Assembly (NCBI GenBank): GCA_947488345.1
Contig: CANKZQ010000001.1
Coordinates: 1,253,501 to 1,317,500 of the forward strand
Direction of reading: 5' to 3'
DNA from: an uncultured Flavobacteriaceae bacterium
GTDB taxonomy: Bacteria > Bacteroidota > Bacteroidia > Flavobacteriales > Flavobacteriaceae
Length of the DNA stretch: 64,000 bases
In this document: positions 17,634-26,061 of the stretch, piece after piece
Layout: the number at the start of each line of letters is the position of its first letter
How positions within the stretch are numbered: the first letter of the stretch is position 1
The notes under the pieces: model-generated
Told to the model about the DNA's origin: nothing
Database searches by the model: none
What the model saw: the letters and a program-made list of their open reading frames with translations, nothing else
Position numbers and translations under genes: made by a program

Positions 17634-20429
17634 ATGAAAAATATTATATCTATACTTTTATTATTAGTTGCAACGATTACAATGGCGCAAACTAAAGGGA
17701 CTTTACAGGGTGTTGTTCTTGATAAAGAAACCAATAATGAGCCATTACCTTTTGCGAATGTTTTTATTAAAGGTTCGCAATCAGGTACGACAACTGATTT
17801 AGATGGTAAGTACACATTCAAAGCCGATGCGGGAATCTATACAATCGTTTTTAGTTTTGTAGGTTATCAAACTATAGAAGTGTCAAATATAGTTGTAAAA
17901 GAAGGTGAAGTAACCAATCTTGAGACTGTTATTTTAGGTGCCGAACAAGGTGTTGCTTTAAAAGAAGTTGTTGTAAAAGCAAGTACTAAAAAAGAAAGTG
18001 TAGCTGCGCTATTAACAGAACAAAAGAAGGCGACTGAAATTAAAACTGCTATTGGAGCTGAAGAGCTTTCCGCTAAGGGAATTAGTGATGCCGCTGGTGC
18101 TGTTACTAAAATTGCTGGTGTATCCAAACAAGAAGGTTCGAGTAATGTGTATGTAAGAGGTCTAGGAGATCGTTATTTAAATACTACATTAAATGGTTTG
18201 TCATTGCCATCAAATGACATTAACAAAAAAAATATCGATTTAAATATTTTCTCTTCTGATGTTATTGAAAACGTATCTATTAGCAAGGCTTATTCATCAA
18301 AATTTTACGGTGATTTTGCTGCTGGTAATGTTGATATTTCATCAAAAGAATATAAAGGGGATGGTTTTATTGAAGCTTCATTAAATAGTGGTTTCAATAG
18401 TAATGCTTTAGGTCAAACCTTTGTTAAGAATTCTGGAACTGGTCAGTTTGGGTTCTACGGAAGATACGATCATAACCCATTTGCAGTAGTATTATCTCAT
18501 GGTGTTGATCCAATTGAATCTCCACTGGCTCCAATAAATTTAGGTATTAGTTTAAATGCAGGTAAATCTTTTGACATAGGCGAAGAAAGTCGTTTAAACT
18601 TATTCTTAACGGCGTCTTTCGATAGCGATTATGAATATAGAGAAGGGAAAGCAGTTGATTTCACTACAGTGGATAAAAAGAATTTCCCAAATGTTGAAGA
18701 ATACGAATATGGTACTACGACTACCATTATGGGTAACATAGGGTTTAGAGTTGATGATAGCAATTCATTTAAATTCAATTCTTTATTTATGAATAAATCA
18801 AGTGATCTAGTTGGGTATTACGGCGTAAAAGGACAAGGAACGAACAGAGATGCTATTATAAATACTGACGAAGGTTTCTATCAAATGAATTCGCAATTCA
18901 ATCAAGACTTGATCTTTGTAAATCAATTAGTAGCTGAACATCGCCTTGGTGAAAATTTAAAATTAGATTGGGCTGTAGGCTATAACAATGTGTTTTCTCA
19001 TGAACCAGATAGAAAAAGAATCAGTATAGAAAATTATCACTTAGCGCTAGATAATGACCCAAATACAAATCCAGTATTTTTTACAAATAACGCATTCGAT
19101 AATCAACGCTATTTTCAGAATATAGAAGATGAAGAGTTAAACGGAAGAATAAACCTTGCCTATTCACCATCTGAAAAAGTAAAATTAAACATTGGTTATA
19201 ATGGTAGAAGTAAAGAGCGTAGTTTCGACAATATACGTTATGGTTATAATTTTGTAGATAACGATTTACCTGTAACTGATGTAAATAATTTAGATGCTAT
19301 TTTTAATATAAATAATCTGAATACAGATGACAACAATGGTTTATTCTCAACAACCGTTTTTAGATCATTATATCCTCAAGCTGGTTCTACAAATCTTCCT
19401 GGAGAGTCAGAAAACACCTATACTGGTAATTTAGATATTTATGCGGGTTATATAAATGCTGAATTTAACTTAAATGAAAAGTGGTTAATTGTTCCTGGGA
19501 TGAGAGTAGAATCATTCAGTCAAGAAATTGAATATGATGTGATCAATATCAACCCTAGTGATCCAGGGTTTAGAAAAACGTATGAAAACTTTTTCCTGCC
19601 GAGTTTAAGCATAAAATATGCCTTAAATGATGAACAAAATCTACGTTTTGCATTTAGTAAAACGGTCTCTACTCCTGAATTTAAAGAAATGGCGCCGTTT
19701 GTATATGAAGGCGTAACACAACGAATTGGAGGAAATCCAGATCTTTTAAATGACCCTTCGTTTTCTGAAATATTCAATCTGGATCTGAAGTACGAATGGT
19801 TCTTTGGTAAAAGTGAACTCTTGTCTTTTGGCGGTTTTACAAAGCAGATTAACAATCCTGTAAACCTAGTGGTTGCAAATGATGCTACCGGTACACAACG
19901 CTATTTTAGAACTGGTGATAAAGCAACTATCTACGGTGCTGAGTTAGAAGTTCGAAAAAATCTAATGCTTGATGAAGACGATAAAGCAACCCTTTCGGCT
20001 GGTTTAAACTTTACATATATGCATACTCAGCAAGATCTAAAAGATTCTGATGGTTTGTTCTCGACTTCATTTAATAGAACAGAAGATGAATTACAAGGAG
20101 CTTCTCCAATTATCGTAAATGCCGACATTAATTACAGCCCTACTTTTGAAAATTACAAGCCAGTTGCCAACTTGGTATTCTCATATTTCTCTGATAGAAT
20201 ACAGGCCTTAGGTTCTGGGCAATTAGGTAATATTATCGAAAAAGGAGTTTCAACATTAGATTTTATTTGGAAAAATAAAATTGGTAAAAACTTTCATGCA
20301 AATCTAAGTGCAAAGAATTTGCTAAATCCAACTATTCAATATATACGTGAAACCTCACTAGGCGATGTTACTATTCTCGAATATAAACGAGGCATGAACA
20401 TAGGTCTTAGTTTAAAATATAATTTCTAA
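17634..20429 (+). CDS. TonB-dependent receptor with CarboxypepD-regulatory-like N-terminal domain
   Basis: This 931-residue outer-membrane receptor has a signal peptide (cleavage near TMAQ), a CarboxypepD-regulatory-like domain (~residues 20-110), a plug domain (~125-230, with VYVRGLGDRYLNTTLNGL) and a long beta-barrel ending LGLSLKYNF-style with a terminal Phe. It takes up a substrate across the outer membrane using TonB energy. No SusD-like gene is adjacent, so it is not a classical SusCD glycan system. Its neighbours (beta-helix lipoprotein, phosphate-type porin, PiT transporter) and upstream repeats suggest a phosphorus-containing substrate; that is inference. Confidence 0.94.
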   Translation: MKNIISILLLLVATITMAQTKGTLQGVVLDKETNNEPLPFANVFIKGSQSGTTTDLDGKYTFKADAGIYTIVFSFVGYQTIEVSNIVVKEGEVTNLETVILGAEQGVALKEVVVKASTKKESVAALLTEQKKATEIKTAIGAEELSAKGISDAAGAVTKIAGVSKQEGSSNVYVRGLGDRYLNTTLNGLSLPSNDINKKNIDLNIFSSDVIENVSISKAYSSKFYGDFAAGNVDISSKEYKGDGFIEASLNSGFNSNALGQTFVKNSGTGQFGFYGRYDHNPFAVVLSHGVDPIESPLAPINLGISLNAGKSFDIGEESRLNLFLTASFDSDYEYREGKAVDFTTVDKKNFPNVEEYEYGTTTTIMGNIGFRVDDSNSFKFNSLFMNKSSDLVGYYGVKGQGTNRDAIINTDEGFYQMNSQFNQDLIFVNQLVAEHRLGENLKLDWAVGYNNVFSHEPDRKRISIENYHLALDNDPNTNPVFFTNNAFDNQRYFQNIEDEELNGRINLAYSPSEKVKLNIGYNGRSKERSFDNIRYGYNFVDNDLPVTDVNNLDAIFNINNLNTDDNNGLFSTTVFRSLYPQAGSTNLPGESENTYTGNLDIYAGYINAEFNLNEKWLIVPGMRVESFSQEIEYDVININPSDPGFRKTYENFFLPSLSIKYALNDEQNLRFAFSKTVSTPEFKEMAPFVYEGVTQRIGGNPDLLNDPSFSEIFNLDLKYEWFFGKSELLSFGGFTKQINNPVNLVVANDATGTQRYFRTGDKATIYGAELEVRKNLMLDEDDKATLSAGLNFTYMHTQQDLKDSDGLFSTSFNRTEDELQGASPIIVNADINYSPTFENYKPVANLVFSYFSDRIQALGSGQLGNIIEKGVSTLDFIWKNKIGKNFHANLSAKNLLNPTIQYIRETSLGDVTILEYKRGMNIGLSLKYNF

Positions 20430-20463
20430 TAACGCTATAATCAAAACTAAAAAAACGAAGAAA

Positions 20464-21630
20464 ATGAAAAATACATTGTTAAGCTTAGCATTTGTTTCTC
20501 TATTATTTACCTCTTGTGGTGATGATGATACTGCTGATATAATCATCAATATAAATGGTGAAACTCCAACTACGGAAGCTATAGAACTTTCTGGAAATCA
20601 ATCTACTGATTTGACTCTGGATGCTTCGAACGATTATATAATTACTGGACCATTAATTATGGAAGATGGTACCACCTTAACAATACCCGCGGGTATGACA
20701 ATTCAAGCTGCAGCAACGGGTGCAGATGTTTATATTGCCATTGCACAAGGTGCAAAAATTAATGCAAATGGTACCGCTAGTGAACCTATAGTATTTACTT
20801 CAGCTTCTAGCGCACCAAATGCTGGTGATTGGGGTGGTTTAATTTTATTAGGAAAAGCACCTATAAATTCTGTAGTAGGTGGTGATGCTACTTCTACATC
20901 TGAAATTGCAAGTTTACCTTACGGCGGTTCTGTAGCTGATGATAACTCAGGAACTTTACGTTATGTTCGTGTAGAATATTCTGGAGGAAAAGCAGATGGA
21001 CAATCAGAAAATAATGGTATTTCTTTTTATGGTGTAGGTAACAGTACAACTGTTGAGTACATTCAAGTTTACGAAGGAAAAGATGATGGTGTTGAGTTCT
21101 TTGGTGGAACAGTAAATGTAGATTATCTAGCTGTTATTAATGCTCAAGATGATTCAATAGATTGGACAGAAGGGTATACTGGTACCATAACGAATGCTTA
21201 TGTGAAACATGGTGCAGATCATGATAAAGGTATTGAAGCTGATGGTTTTAATACTGACATAGGTAACAATGCAGATCCAAAATTTTACGCAAAACCAACA
21301 GTTACGAATCTAACAATTATTGGTTTAGGCTCTGGTACTGAAAATGAAGCCATCCGTTTAAGAGCTGGTACGCAAGGTATTTTTACTAATGTAGTTTTAG
21401 AAGGATTTGCTGAAGGTTTTGACCTTGACGGAAATGCTGGCGACAGTCCAACGGGAGCTGGTGTATTGAATGGCGACTTAAAAGTAAACTCTGTATTATT
21501 TACGGATGTTACAGTCAATATGAAAAATGATACAGGTAGCACATTTACAGAAGCAGATTTCTTAACTGTAGACGCAGCTGCTACTGGAACAGACTTCGCC
21601 ACTTGGGGAGCCTCTTGGGCAAGACAATAA
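20464..21630 (+). CDS. Beta-helix-like surface or periplasmic lipoprotein
   Basis: This 388-residue protein starts with a lipoprotein signal (LLFTSCGDDDT, lipid-anchored Cys near residue 19). The body is Gly/Asn/Asp-rich with short repeating strands (GDWGGLILLGKAPI, SEIASLPYGG, LRYVRVEYSGG, YEGKDDGVEFFGGTVNVDYL), which suggests a right-handed parallel beta-helix. It is 34 bp after the TonB receptor, so it is probably co-transcribed and may be its partner for substrate capture. Similar lipoproteins are common beside TonB receptors in flavobacteria. It lacks a SusD-like fold and has no recognisable enzymatic motif. A strong bidirectional terminator follows. Confidence 0.88.
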   Translation: MKNTLLSLAFVSLLFTSCGDDDTADIIININGETPTTEAIELSGNQSTDLTLDASNDYIITGPLIMEDGTTLTIPAGMTIQAAATGADVYIAIAQGAKINANGTASEPIVFTSASSAPNAGDWGGLILLGKAPINSVVGGDATSTSEIASLPYGGSVADDNSGTLRYVRVEYSGGKADGQSENNGISFYGVGNSTTVEYIQVYEGKDDGVEFFGGTVNVDYLAVINAQDDSIDWTEGYTGTITNAYVKHGADHDKGIEADGFNTDIGNNADPKFYAKPTVTNLTIIGLGSGTENEAIRLRAGTQGIFTNVVLEGFAEGFDLDGNAGDSPTGAGVLNGDLKVNSVLFTDVTVNMKNDTGSTFTEADFLTVDAAATGTDFATWGASWARQ

Positions 21631-21640
21631 TAACAAAATA

Positions 21641-21667
21641 AAAAAGCCTGCAATTGCAGGCTTTTTT
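21641..21667. terminator. Bidirectional intrinsic terminator
   Basis: A perfect 26-bp inverted repeat (13-bp arms centred on AATT, with GCCTGC stems flanked by A and T runs) lies between the convergent beta-helix lipoprotein and YwqK-like genes and can terminate both. Confidence 0.9.
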
Positions 21668-21688
21668 ATTTATATTTATTTCAATCAA

Positions 21689-22036
21689 CTAGTAATAAGC
21701 AATAGAAGTACCTTCTAATTTGGTAACTTTTACTACTTTACCATTGACATAATTTACCTCTTTTACGCCTTCATCATTCTTAAATAACCATTTCCCGGTC
21801 TTTATTCCATTAGAATATTTTCCAAGAGCTACTTTTTCACCTTCAGCATTAAAATAAGTCCATGTACCATGTAACTTTTTATCCTTAAAAAATCCGTGTT
21901 GCTCCAATTGACCATCATCATTATAAATTGTAGCCTCTACTAGATCCCCTTTTTTTGTATAAGTCGTTTTGTTGTTATTTTGCGCATAAGCAAAGCCAAC
22001 ACTCAATATCATAAATAGTATCACTATTTTTTTCAT
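21689..22036 (-). CDS. Secreted YwqK/MORN-like repeat protein
   Basis: This 115-residue protein has a signal peptide (cleavage after FAYAQ) followed by about three MORN-variant repeats of the YwqK type: GFFKDKKLHGTWTYFNAEG, GKYSNGIKTGKWLFKNDEG and VNYVNGKVVKVTKLEG. Such repeats are widespread in Bacteroidota as periplasmic or surface proteins of unknown function. The toxin-antitoxin label sometimes attached to the family is not supported by anything here. It is divergent from the porin gene, and its upstream region contains TTAACAT-type motifs on both strands. Confidence 0.85.
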   Translation of the reverse strand: MKKIVILFMILSVGFAYAQNNNKTTYTKKGDLVEATIYNDDGQLEQHGFFKDKKLHGTWTYFNAEGEKVALGKYSNGIKTGKWLFKNDEGVKEVNYVNGKVVKVTKLEGTSIAYY

Positions 22037-22104
22037 AATTATCCGTTTTTACATCATATTAACGACCCTAAAGTATAGATTATTTTACATTTAAGCAACG
22101 TTTT

Positions 22105-22126
22105 GATAACGTTAGCTTAACATTAA
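22105..22126. promoter_or_regulatory. 11-bp-period repeat pair (GATAACGTTAG/CTTAACATTAA)
   Basis: Two consecutive 11-bp units share the TAAC core and match the repeats seen upstream of the receptor operon and the PiT gene. The pair is about 70-90 bp upstream of the YwqK-like gene (minus strand) and over 300 bp from the porin start. Confidence 0.35.
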
Positions 22127-22332
22127 AAATTTAAAGCATTGAAAGTCAGCAATTTGCCAATGTTAAGTTTTTAAATTTAACATTTTCCTGATTTTAATAT
22201 AAAGTATAATTAATAATTAGATAATGTTTTGTTTACATAGAAAGTGAGTAAATACAATATTTTTGAGTGTTCTATAGACAATCATTGTTTCAATAATCGT
22301 TTAGTTTTTGTCGACTAGATTTTGAAATATGC

Positions 22333-22361
22333 AGGCTACTTTGGCCAAGTAGCCTTTTTTT
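22333..22361 (+). terminator. Orphan intrinsic terminator
   Basis: The hairpin arms AGGCTACTT (22333-22341) and AAGTAGCCT (22347-22355) with loop TGGCC are followed by a T run to 22361. No coding sequence ends before it on the plus strand; the nearest gene to the left is on the other strand. It may end a small RNA. Confidence 0.8.
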
Positions 22362-22392
22362 ATGCCAATATTCATTTAAAAATAACTTTTTC

Positions 22393-22425
22393 GAAACTTT
22401 AAGTTAACATTAAAATTAGTTCTTT
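22393..22425. promoter_or_regulatory. TTAACATTAAA element upstream of porin gene
   Basis: A perfect TTAACATTAAA (22404-22414) is flanked at 11-bp phase by GAAACTTTAAG and ATTAGTTCTTT. It lies about 40-50 bp upstream of the porin start, next to a -7-like TTCTTTG, a position suitable for activation. Confidence 0.45.
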
Positions 22426-22452
22426 GCAGCGACAAAAACTAAACATGTTGTT

Positions 22453-23655
22453 ATGAAACTAAAAGTTACGATTGTAACCCTTGCTTTTTTTGCAGTATTC
22501 TCTGCACAATCACAAAAAACTAATGCTCCTAAATTTGGTAAAGGTCTTTTCAATTTAGTAGGAAAAGATAGTACTTGGACTATGAAAATAGGTACTCGTA
22601 TGCAATTTCTCGCTATTTCAAATTGGGAAAGTGAAGATGGTTCCTTAATCAATCCAGAACAAAACGCTTTGGTTCGTCGGGCACGTTTAAAATTTAATGG
22701 ATTCGCTTTTAGCCCTAAGCTAAAATATAAAATGGAGTTAGGCCTATCTAATAGAGATATTTCTGGAGCCTCACAATTCAATCGCAATACACCAAGATAT
22801 ATTTTGGACGCGGTTGTGATGTGGAATTTTTATGAAAATTTCGAGCTTTGGGCAGGTCAAACTAAACTACCAGGTAATATAGAACGTGTTATTTCTTCAG
22901 GAAATTTGCAACAAGTAGATCGATCTCTTTTAAATAGTCGCTTTAATATTGATCGCGATATGGGAATTCAATTAAGACATCATTTCAATATCTCAGATAA
23001 ATTTTTAGTAAGAGAAAAATTTGCTATTTCACAAGGTGAAGGAAGAAATATCACTGAAGGTAATTTAGGAGGACATCAGTATACGGCTCGTTTAGAGTTT
23101 CTCCCTTTTGGAAAATTTGAAAGTAAAGGAGATTATAGTGGTAGTGATTTAAAACGTGAAGAAAGCCCTAAACTAATGATCGCCGCAACTTATGATCATA
23201 ATAACAACGCCGTAAAAAACAGAAGTAATCAAGGTTCATATATGACGAATGATGTTGGTTTCTATGAAACTAATATTAATACCATATTTATTGATGCCAT
23301 GTTCAAATATAAAGGATTTTCATTAATGGCTGAGTATGCTGATAGAGACGCAAAAGATCCATTTGCAAAAAATTCTGACGGTACTTTGACCGGTGACGAA
23401 GTACAAGTGGGTACGGGTCTTAATTTACAAGCGGGTTATTTACTCAATAGTAATTGGGAAATTTCAGGGCGTTATACAAACATCAAACTCGATCAAAACA
23501 TCACTGGCAAAAACCCTGAAAATCAATATACATTTGGAATTTCTAAGTATATTGTAGGACATAAATTAAAAGTACAATCTGATGTGAGCTACTTATCTTT
23601 AGATGGTAGTAATAATGAACTGATGTATCGTTTACAATTTGATATACATTTTTAA
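22453..23655 (+). CDS. OprO/OprP-like (phosphate-selective) outer-membrane porin
   Basis: This 400-residue protein has a signal peptide (residues ~1-20, AQSQ) and a beta-barrel pattern ending YRLQFDIHF with a terminal Phe. The N-terminal KIGTRMQFLAISNWES, the RRARLKFNGFAFSPKLKYKM segment and ELWAGQTKLPGNIERV are characteristic of the porin O/P family, which in Pseudomonas passes phosphate and polyphosphate. Its neighbour 73 bp downstream is a PiT-type phosphate transporter, which supports the assignment. Substrate selectivity cannot be read from the sequence. The upstream region carries the TTAACATTAAA element. Confidence 0.92.
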   Translation: MKLKVTIVTLAFFAVFSAQSQKTNAPKFGKGLFNLVGKDSTWTMKIGTRMQFLAISNWESEDGSLINPEQNALVRRARLKFNGFAFSPKLKYKMELGLSNRDISGASQFNRNTPRYILDAVVMWNFYENFELWAGQTKLPGNIERVISSGNLQQVDRSLLNSRFNIDRDMGIQLRHHFNISDKFLVREKFAISQGEGRNITEGNLGGHQYTARLEFLPFGKFESKGDYSGSDLKREESPKLMIAATYDHNNNAVKNRSNQGSYMTNDVGFYETNINTIFIDAMFKYKGFSLMAEYADRDAKDPFAKNSDGTLTGDEVQVGTGLNLQAGYLLNSNWEISGRYTNIKLDQNITGKNPENQYTFGISKYIVGHKLKVQSDVSYLSLDGSNNELMYRLQFDIHF

Positions 23656-23665
23656 CGCTGAAAAC

Positions 23666-23709
23666 ATAACAATTAGTTAATATTCGACTAAACTATAATT
23701 AACATTTTT
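23666..23709. promoter_or_regulatory. Four-unit 11-bp direct-repeat array upstream of PiT gene (candidate PhoB-type operator)
   Basis: Four consecutive 11-bp units, ATAACAATTAG, TTAATATTCGA, CTAAACTATAA and TTAACATTTTT, begin at 23666, 23677, 23688 and 23699 without slippage. The shared core is about nTAACAT. PhoB sites in proteobacteria are also 11-bp tandem repeats, although with a different sequence. The last unit is 20 bp from the PiT start codon. Confidence 0.5.
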
Positions 23710-23728
23710 GCAACACAAAATTTAGACA

Positions 23729-25990
23729 ATGGAAAATATTTACCTAATAATGATCATCGCGCTGGTAATTTTGGCAGCTGCAGATTTAGTAGTGGGTGTG
23801 AGTAATGATGCTGTAAACTTTTTAAACTCGGCAATTGGTTCGAAAGCAATTCCTTTCAGAACCATTATGATAGTTGCTAGTCTTGGTATCTTCGTTGGTG
23901 CTGTTTTCTCAAGTGGTATGATGGAAGTGGCCCGTAAAGGTATTTTCGTGCCTGGCGAATTCTATTTTAATGAAATCATGATCATTTTTATGGCCGTCAT
24001 GATTACCGATATCCTCCTATTAGATTTCTTCAATACCTTAGGAATGCCAACTTCGACCACAGTTTCTATTGTATTTGAATTATTGGGAGCAGCTGTTGCC
24101 ATGGCATTGATAAAAATTGGTGCGTCAGATACACAGTCCTTTGCCGATTTAACTACCTATATCAATACAGAAAAGGCAATGCAAATTATTTCGGGAATTC
24201 TGCTATCTGTAGTAATCGCATTTAGTGTTGGTGCCCTTGTTCAATATGTGTCAAGACTTATCTTTTCTTTTCACTATGAGAAGAAAATTAAGTATCTAGG
24301 TGCTTTATTTGGAGGTGGTGCTTTGACTGCTATTACCTACTTCATATTTATGAAAGGACTTAAAGGAACACCTTATTATAAAGATTTAAAAGGGTTGTTA
24401 GAAGGTAACGAAATTATGATTATTGCTGTGAGTTTTGTCGTTTGGACCTTACTCTCTCAAATTTACATGGGTGTTTTAAAGAAGAACATTTTTATTCCAA
24501 TTATAGCGATCGGCACATTCGGTTTAGCGTTGGCCTTTTCTGGAAACGATTTGGTGAACTTTATTGGTGTACCTATGGCAGCCTGGCATTCGTATGAAGC
24601 ATGGACAACTTCAGGAGTCGACGCCTCTGCATTTTCAATGGAAGTCTTAGATAAAAAAGTTCCCACAGAACCACTTTTATTATTTATTGCTGGTGGTATT
24701 ATGGTATTGACACTCTGGTTTTCTAAAAAAGCACGAACCGTAGCCGATACTGAAATTGGTTTATCAAGACAGGGTGATGGTGCTGAGAAATTCCAGCCAA
24801 ATGCTTTATCTAGAGCAGTAGTGCGCTTTACAATTATGATTTCTAAATATACGGCGACGGTGTTACCTGCATCAGTAAATGAGAGAATAAATAGACAATT
24901 TGAAAAGCCTGTTGTTGCTTTATCTAAAGGTAAAACACATGAACTACCGGCATTTGATCAAGTTCGAGCTTCTGTAAATTTAATGGTTGCAGGAGTCTTA
25001 ATTTCTATAGCAACTTCTATGAAATTACCACTATCAACAACCTATGTAACATTTATGGTTGCCATGGGTACGTCATTAGCCGATAGAGCATGGGGTAGTG
25101 AAAGTGCTGTGTATAGAGTTGCGGGTGTTTTAAATGTAATTGGCGGATGGTTTGGTACCGCAATTATTGCTTTTATCGCTGCCGGAACTATGGCTTTACT
25201 CATTAATTTAGGTGGTCCAACGGCTATAGCTATCTTGTTATTTTTAGCCATTTTATTACTTGCTAGAAATTATATTCGACACAATAAAAAAGCGAATGAA
25301 TTAAAAGCTGAAGATCGTTTAGAGAAATCAGAAAGCAATTCTATTCAAGGAGTCATTGAAGAGAGTGCCGATAATATTTCTAAATCTCTAAAAAGAGTGA
25401 GTAAAATTAATGAGGCCTCAATCAATGGTTTAATCAATGAAGATCTAAAATCACTTAAAAAGGCGAAGTCGACTGTTGCTAAATTAGAAGCTGAAATAGA
25501 TGATATCCAAAACAACATTTTCTATTTTATCAAAAATTTAGATGAATCATATGTCGGCGCTAGTAAATTATATATTGATGTGATTGGTGATTTACAAGAT
25601 ATGGCACAATCGTCTAGTTTCATTGCAAAAGCGAGTCATAAACACATCAATAACAATCACAAAGCGTTGAAGAAAAATCAAGCCGATGAGCTGAAAGAAA
25701 TCAACGAAAAATTAAATTCCTTATTCTCTAAAGTAAGAGGCATTTTTGATTCGCGTTCATTCGATCAATTAGGTTCGTTATTAGACGAGAAGCAACTGTT
25801 ATTGGATAAGGTAAGAGAGTATATTCAAATTCAGGTTGAACGTACAAGAACAACCGAATCTAGTCCGAAGAATACAACCTTATACTTTAGTCTATTATTA
25901 GAAACAAAAGATTTAATAAAGGCGAGTATGAGTTTATTAGAGGTCTATTCTCAGGAAGAATCTCAGCAGGATACTGTATCAGATAAGTAA
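23729..25990 (+). CDS. PiT-family inorganic phosphate transporter with C-terminal PhoU-like extension
   Basis: This 753-residue protein is a low-affinity phosphate:cation symporter in the inner membrane. The two inverted PiT repeats carry the expected signatures: VGVSNDAVNFLNSAIGSKA near the N-terminus with GMPTSTTVSIVFELLGA, and the second-half counterpart KLPLSTTYVTFMVAMGTSLA. A middle segment (GNDLVNFIGVPMAAWHSYEA) is also typical of the long bacteroidal form. Hydrophobic helices end near residue 510. The last ~230 residues are soluble, helical and charged, with PhoU/DUF47-like heptad character, and could regulate transport. The gene follows the porin by 73 bp but has its own repeat array. 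Confidence 0.93.
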   Translation: MENIYLIMIIALVILAAADLVVGVSNDAVNFLNSAIGSKAIPFRTIMIVASLGIFVGAVFSSGMMEVARKGIFVPGEFYFNEIMIIFMAVMITDILLLDFFNTLGMPTSTTVSIVFELLGAAVAMALIKIGASDTQSFADLTTYINTEKAMQIISGILLSVVIAFSVGALVQYVSRLIFSFHYEKKIKYLGALFGGGALTAITYFIFMKGLKGTPYYKDLKGLLEGNEIMIIAVSFVVWTLLSQIYMGVLKKNIFIPIIAIGTFGLALAFSGNDLVNFIGVPMAAWHSYEAWTTSGVDASAFSMEVLDKKVPTEPLLLFIAGGIMVLTLWFSKKARTVADTEIGLSRQGDGAEKFQPNALSRAVVRFTIMISKYTATVLPASVNERINRQFEKPVVALSKGKTHELPAFDQVRASVNLMVAGVLISIATSMKLPLSTTYVTFMVAMGTSLADRAWGSESAVYRVAGVLNVIGGWFGTAIIAFIAAGTMALLINLGGPTAIAILLFLAILLLARNYIRHNKKANELKAEDRLEKSESNSIQGVIEESADNISKSLKRVSKINEASINGLINEDLKSLKKAKSTVAKLEAEIDDIQNNIFYFIKNLDESYVGASKLYIDVIGDLQDMAQSSSFIAKASHKHINNNHKALKKNQADELKEINEKLNSLFSKVRGIFDSRSFDQLGSLLDEKQLLLDKVREYIQIQVERTRTTESSPKNTTLYFSLLLETKDLIKASMSLLEVYSQEESQQDTVSDK

Positions 25991-26011
25991 TTGAGATAAT
26001 ACTGTCCAAAT

Positions 26012-26046
26012 AAAAAAGAGGCGCTTTAAAAGCGCCTCTTTTTTTT
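26012..26046. terminator. Bidirectional intrinsic terminator
   Basis: The inverted repeat AGAGGCGCTTT/AAAGCGCCTCT flanked by A and T runs lies between the convergent PiT and HEIGH-protease genes. Confidence 0.9.
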
Positions 26047-26061
26047 ATTCTTTATATCCAA

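Larger units (their letters stand above)
22037..22452. other. Regulatory intergenic region with TTAACAT motifs and an orphan terminator
   Basis: This 416-bp gap lies between divergent genes and has no convincing open reading frame. It holds TTAACAT-like cores at 22105-22126, 22158-22168 (minus strand), 22179-22182 and 22393-22425, and a strong intrinsic terminator at 22333-22361 with no annotated gene in front of it. The terminator suggests a short non-coding transcript from the plus strand within about 22190-22360. Confidence 0.6.

Noticed and set aside
17634-21630. SusCD-type glycan utilisation locus
   Set aside because: The receptor lacks a SusD-like partner, and no glycoside hydrolases are next to it; the GH5 gene is over 35 kb away.
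21689-22036. Antitoxin of a toxin-antitoxin pair (YwqK-type label)
   Set aside because: The protein has a signal peptide and no toxin gene is adjacent.
22416-22787. 123-codon minus-strand frame over the start of the porin gene
   Set aside because: The porin signal peptide and barrel motifs lie on the plus strand, and the antisense product has no recognisable features.
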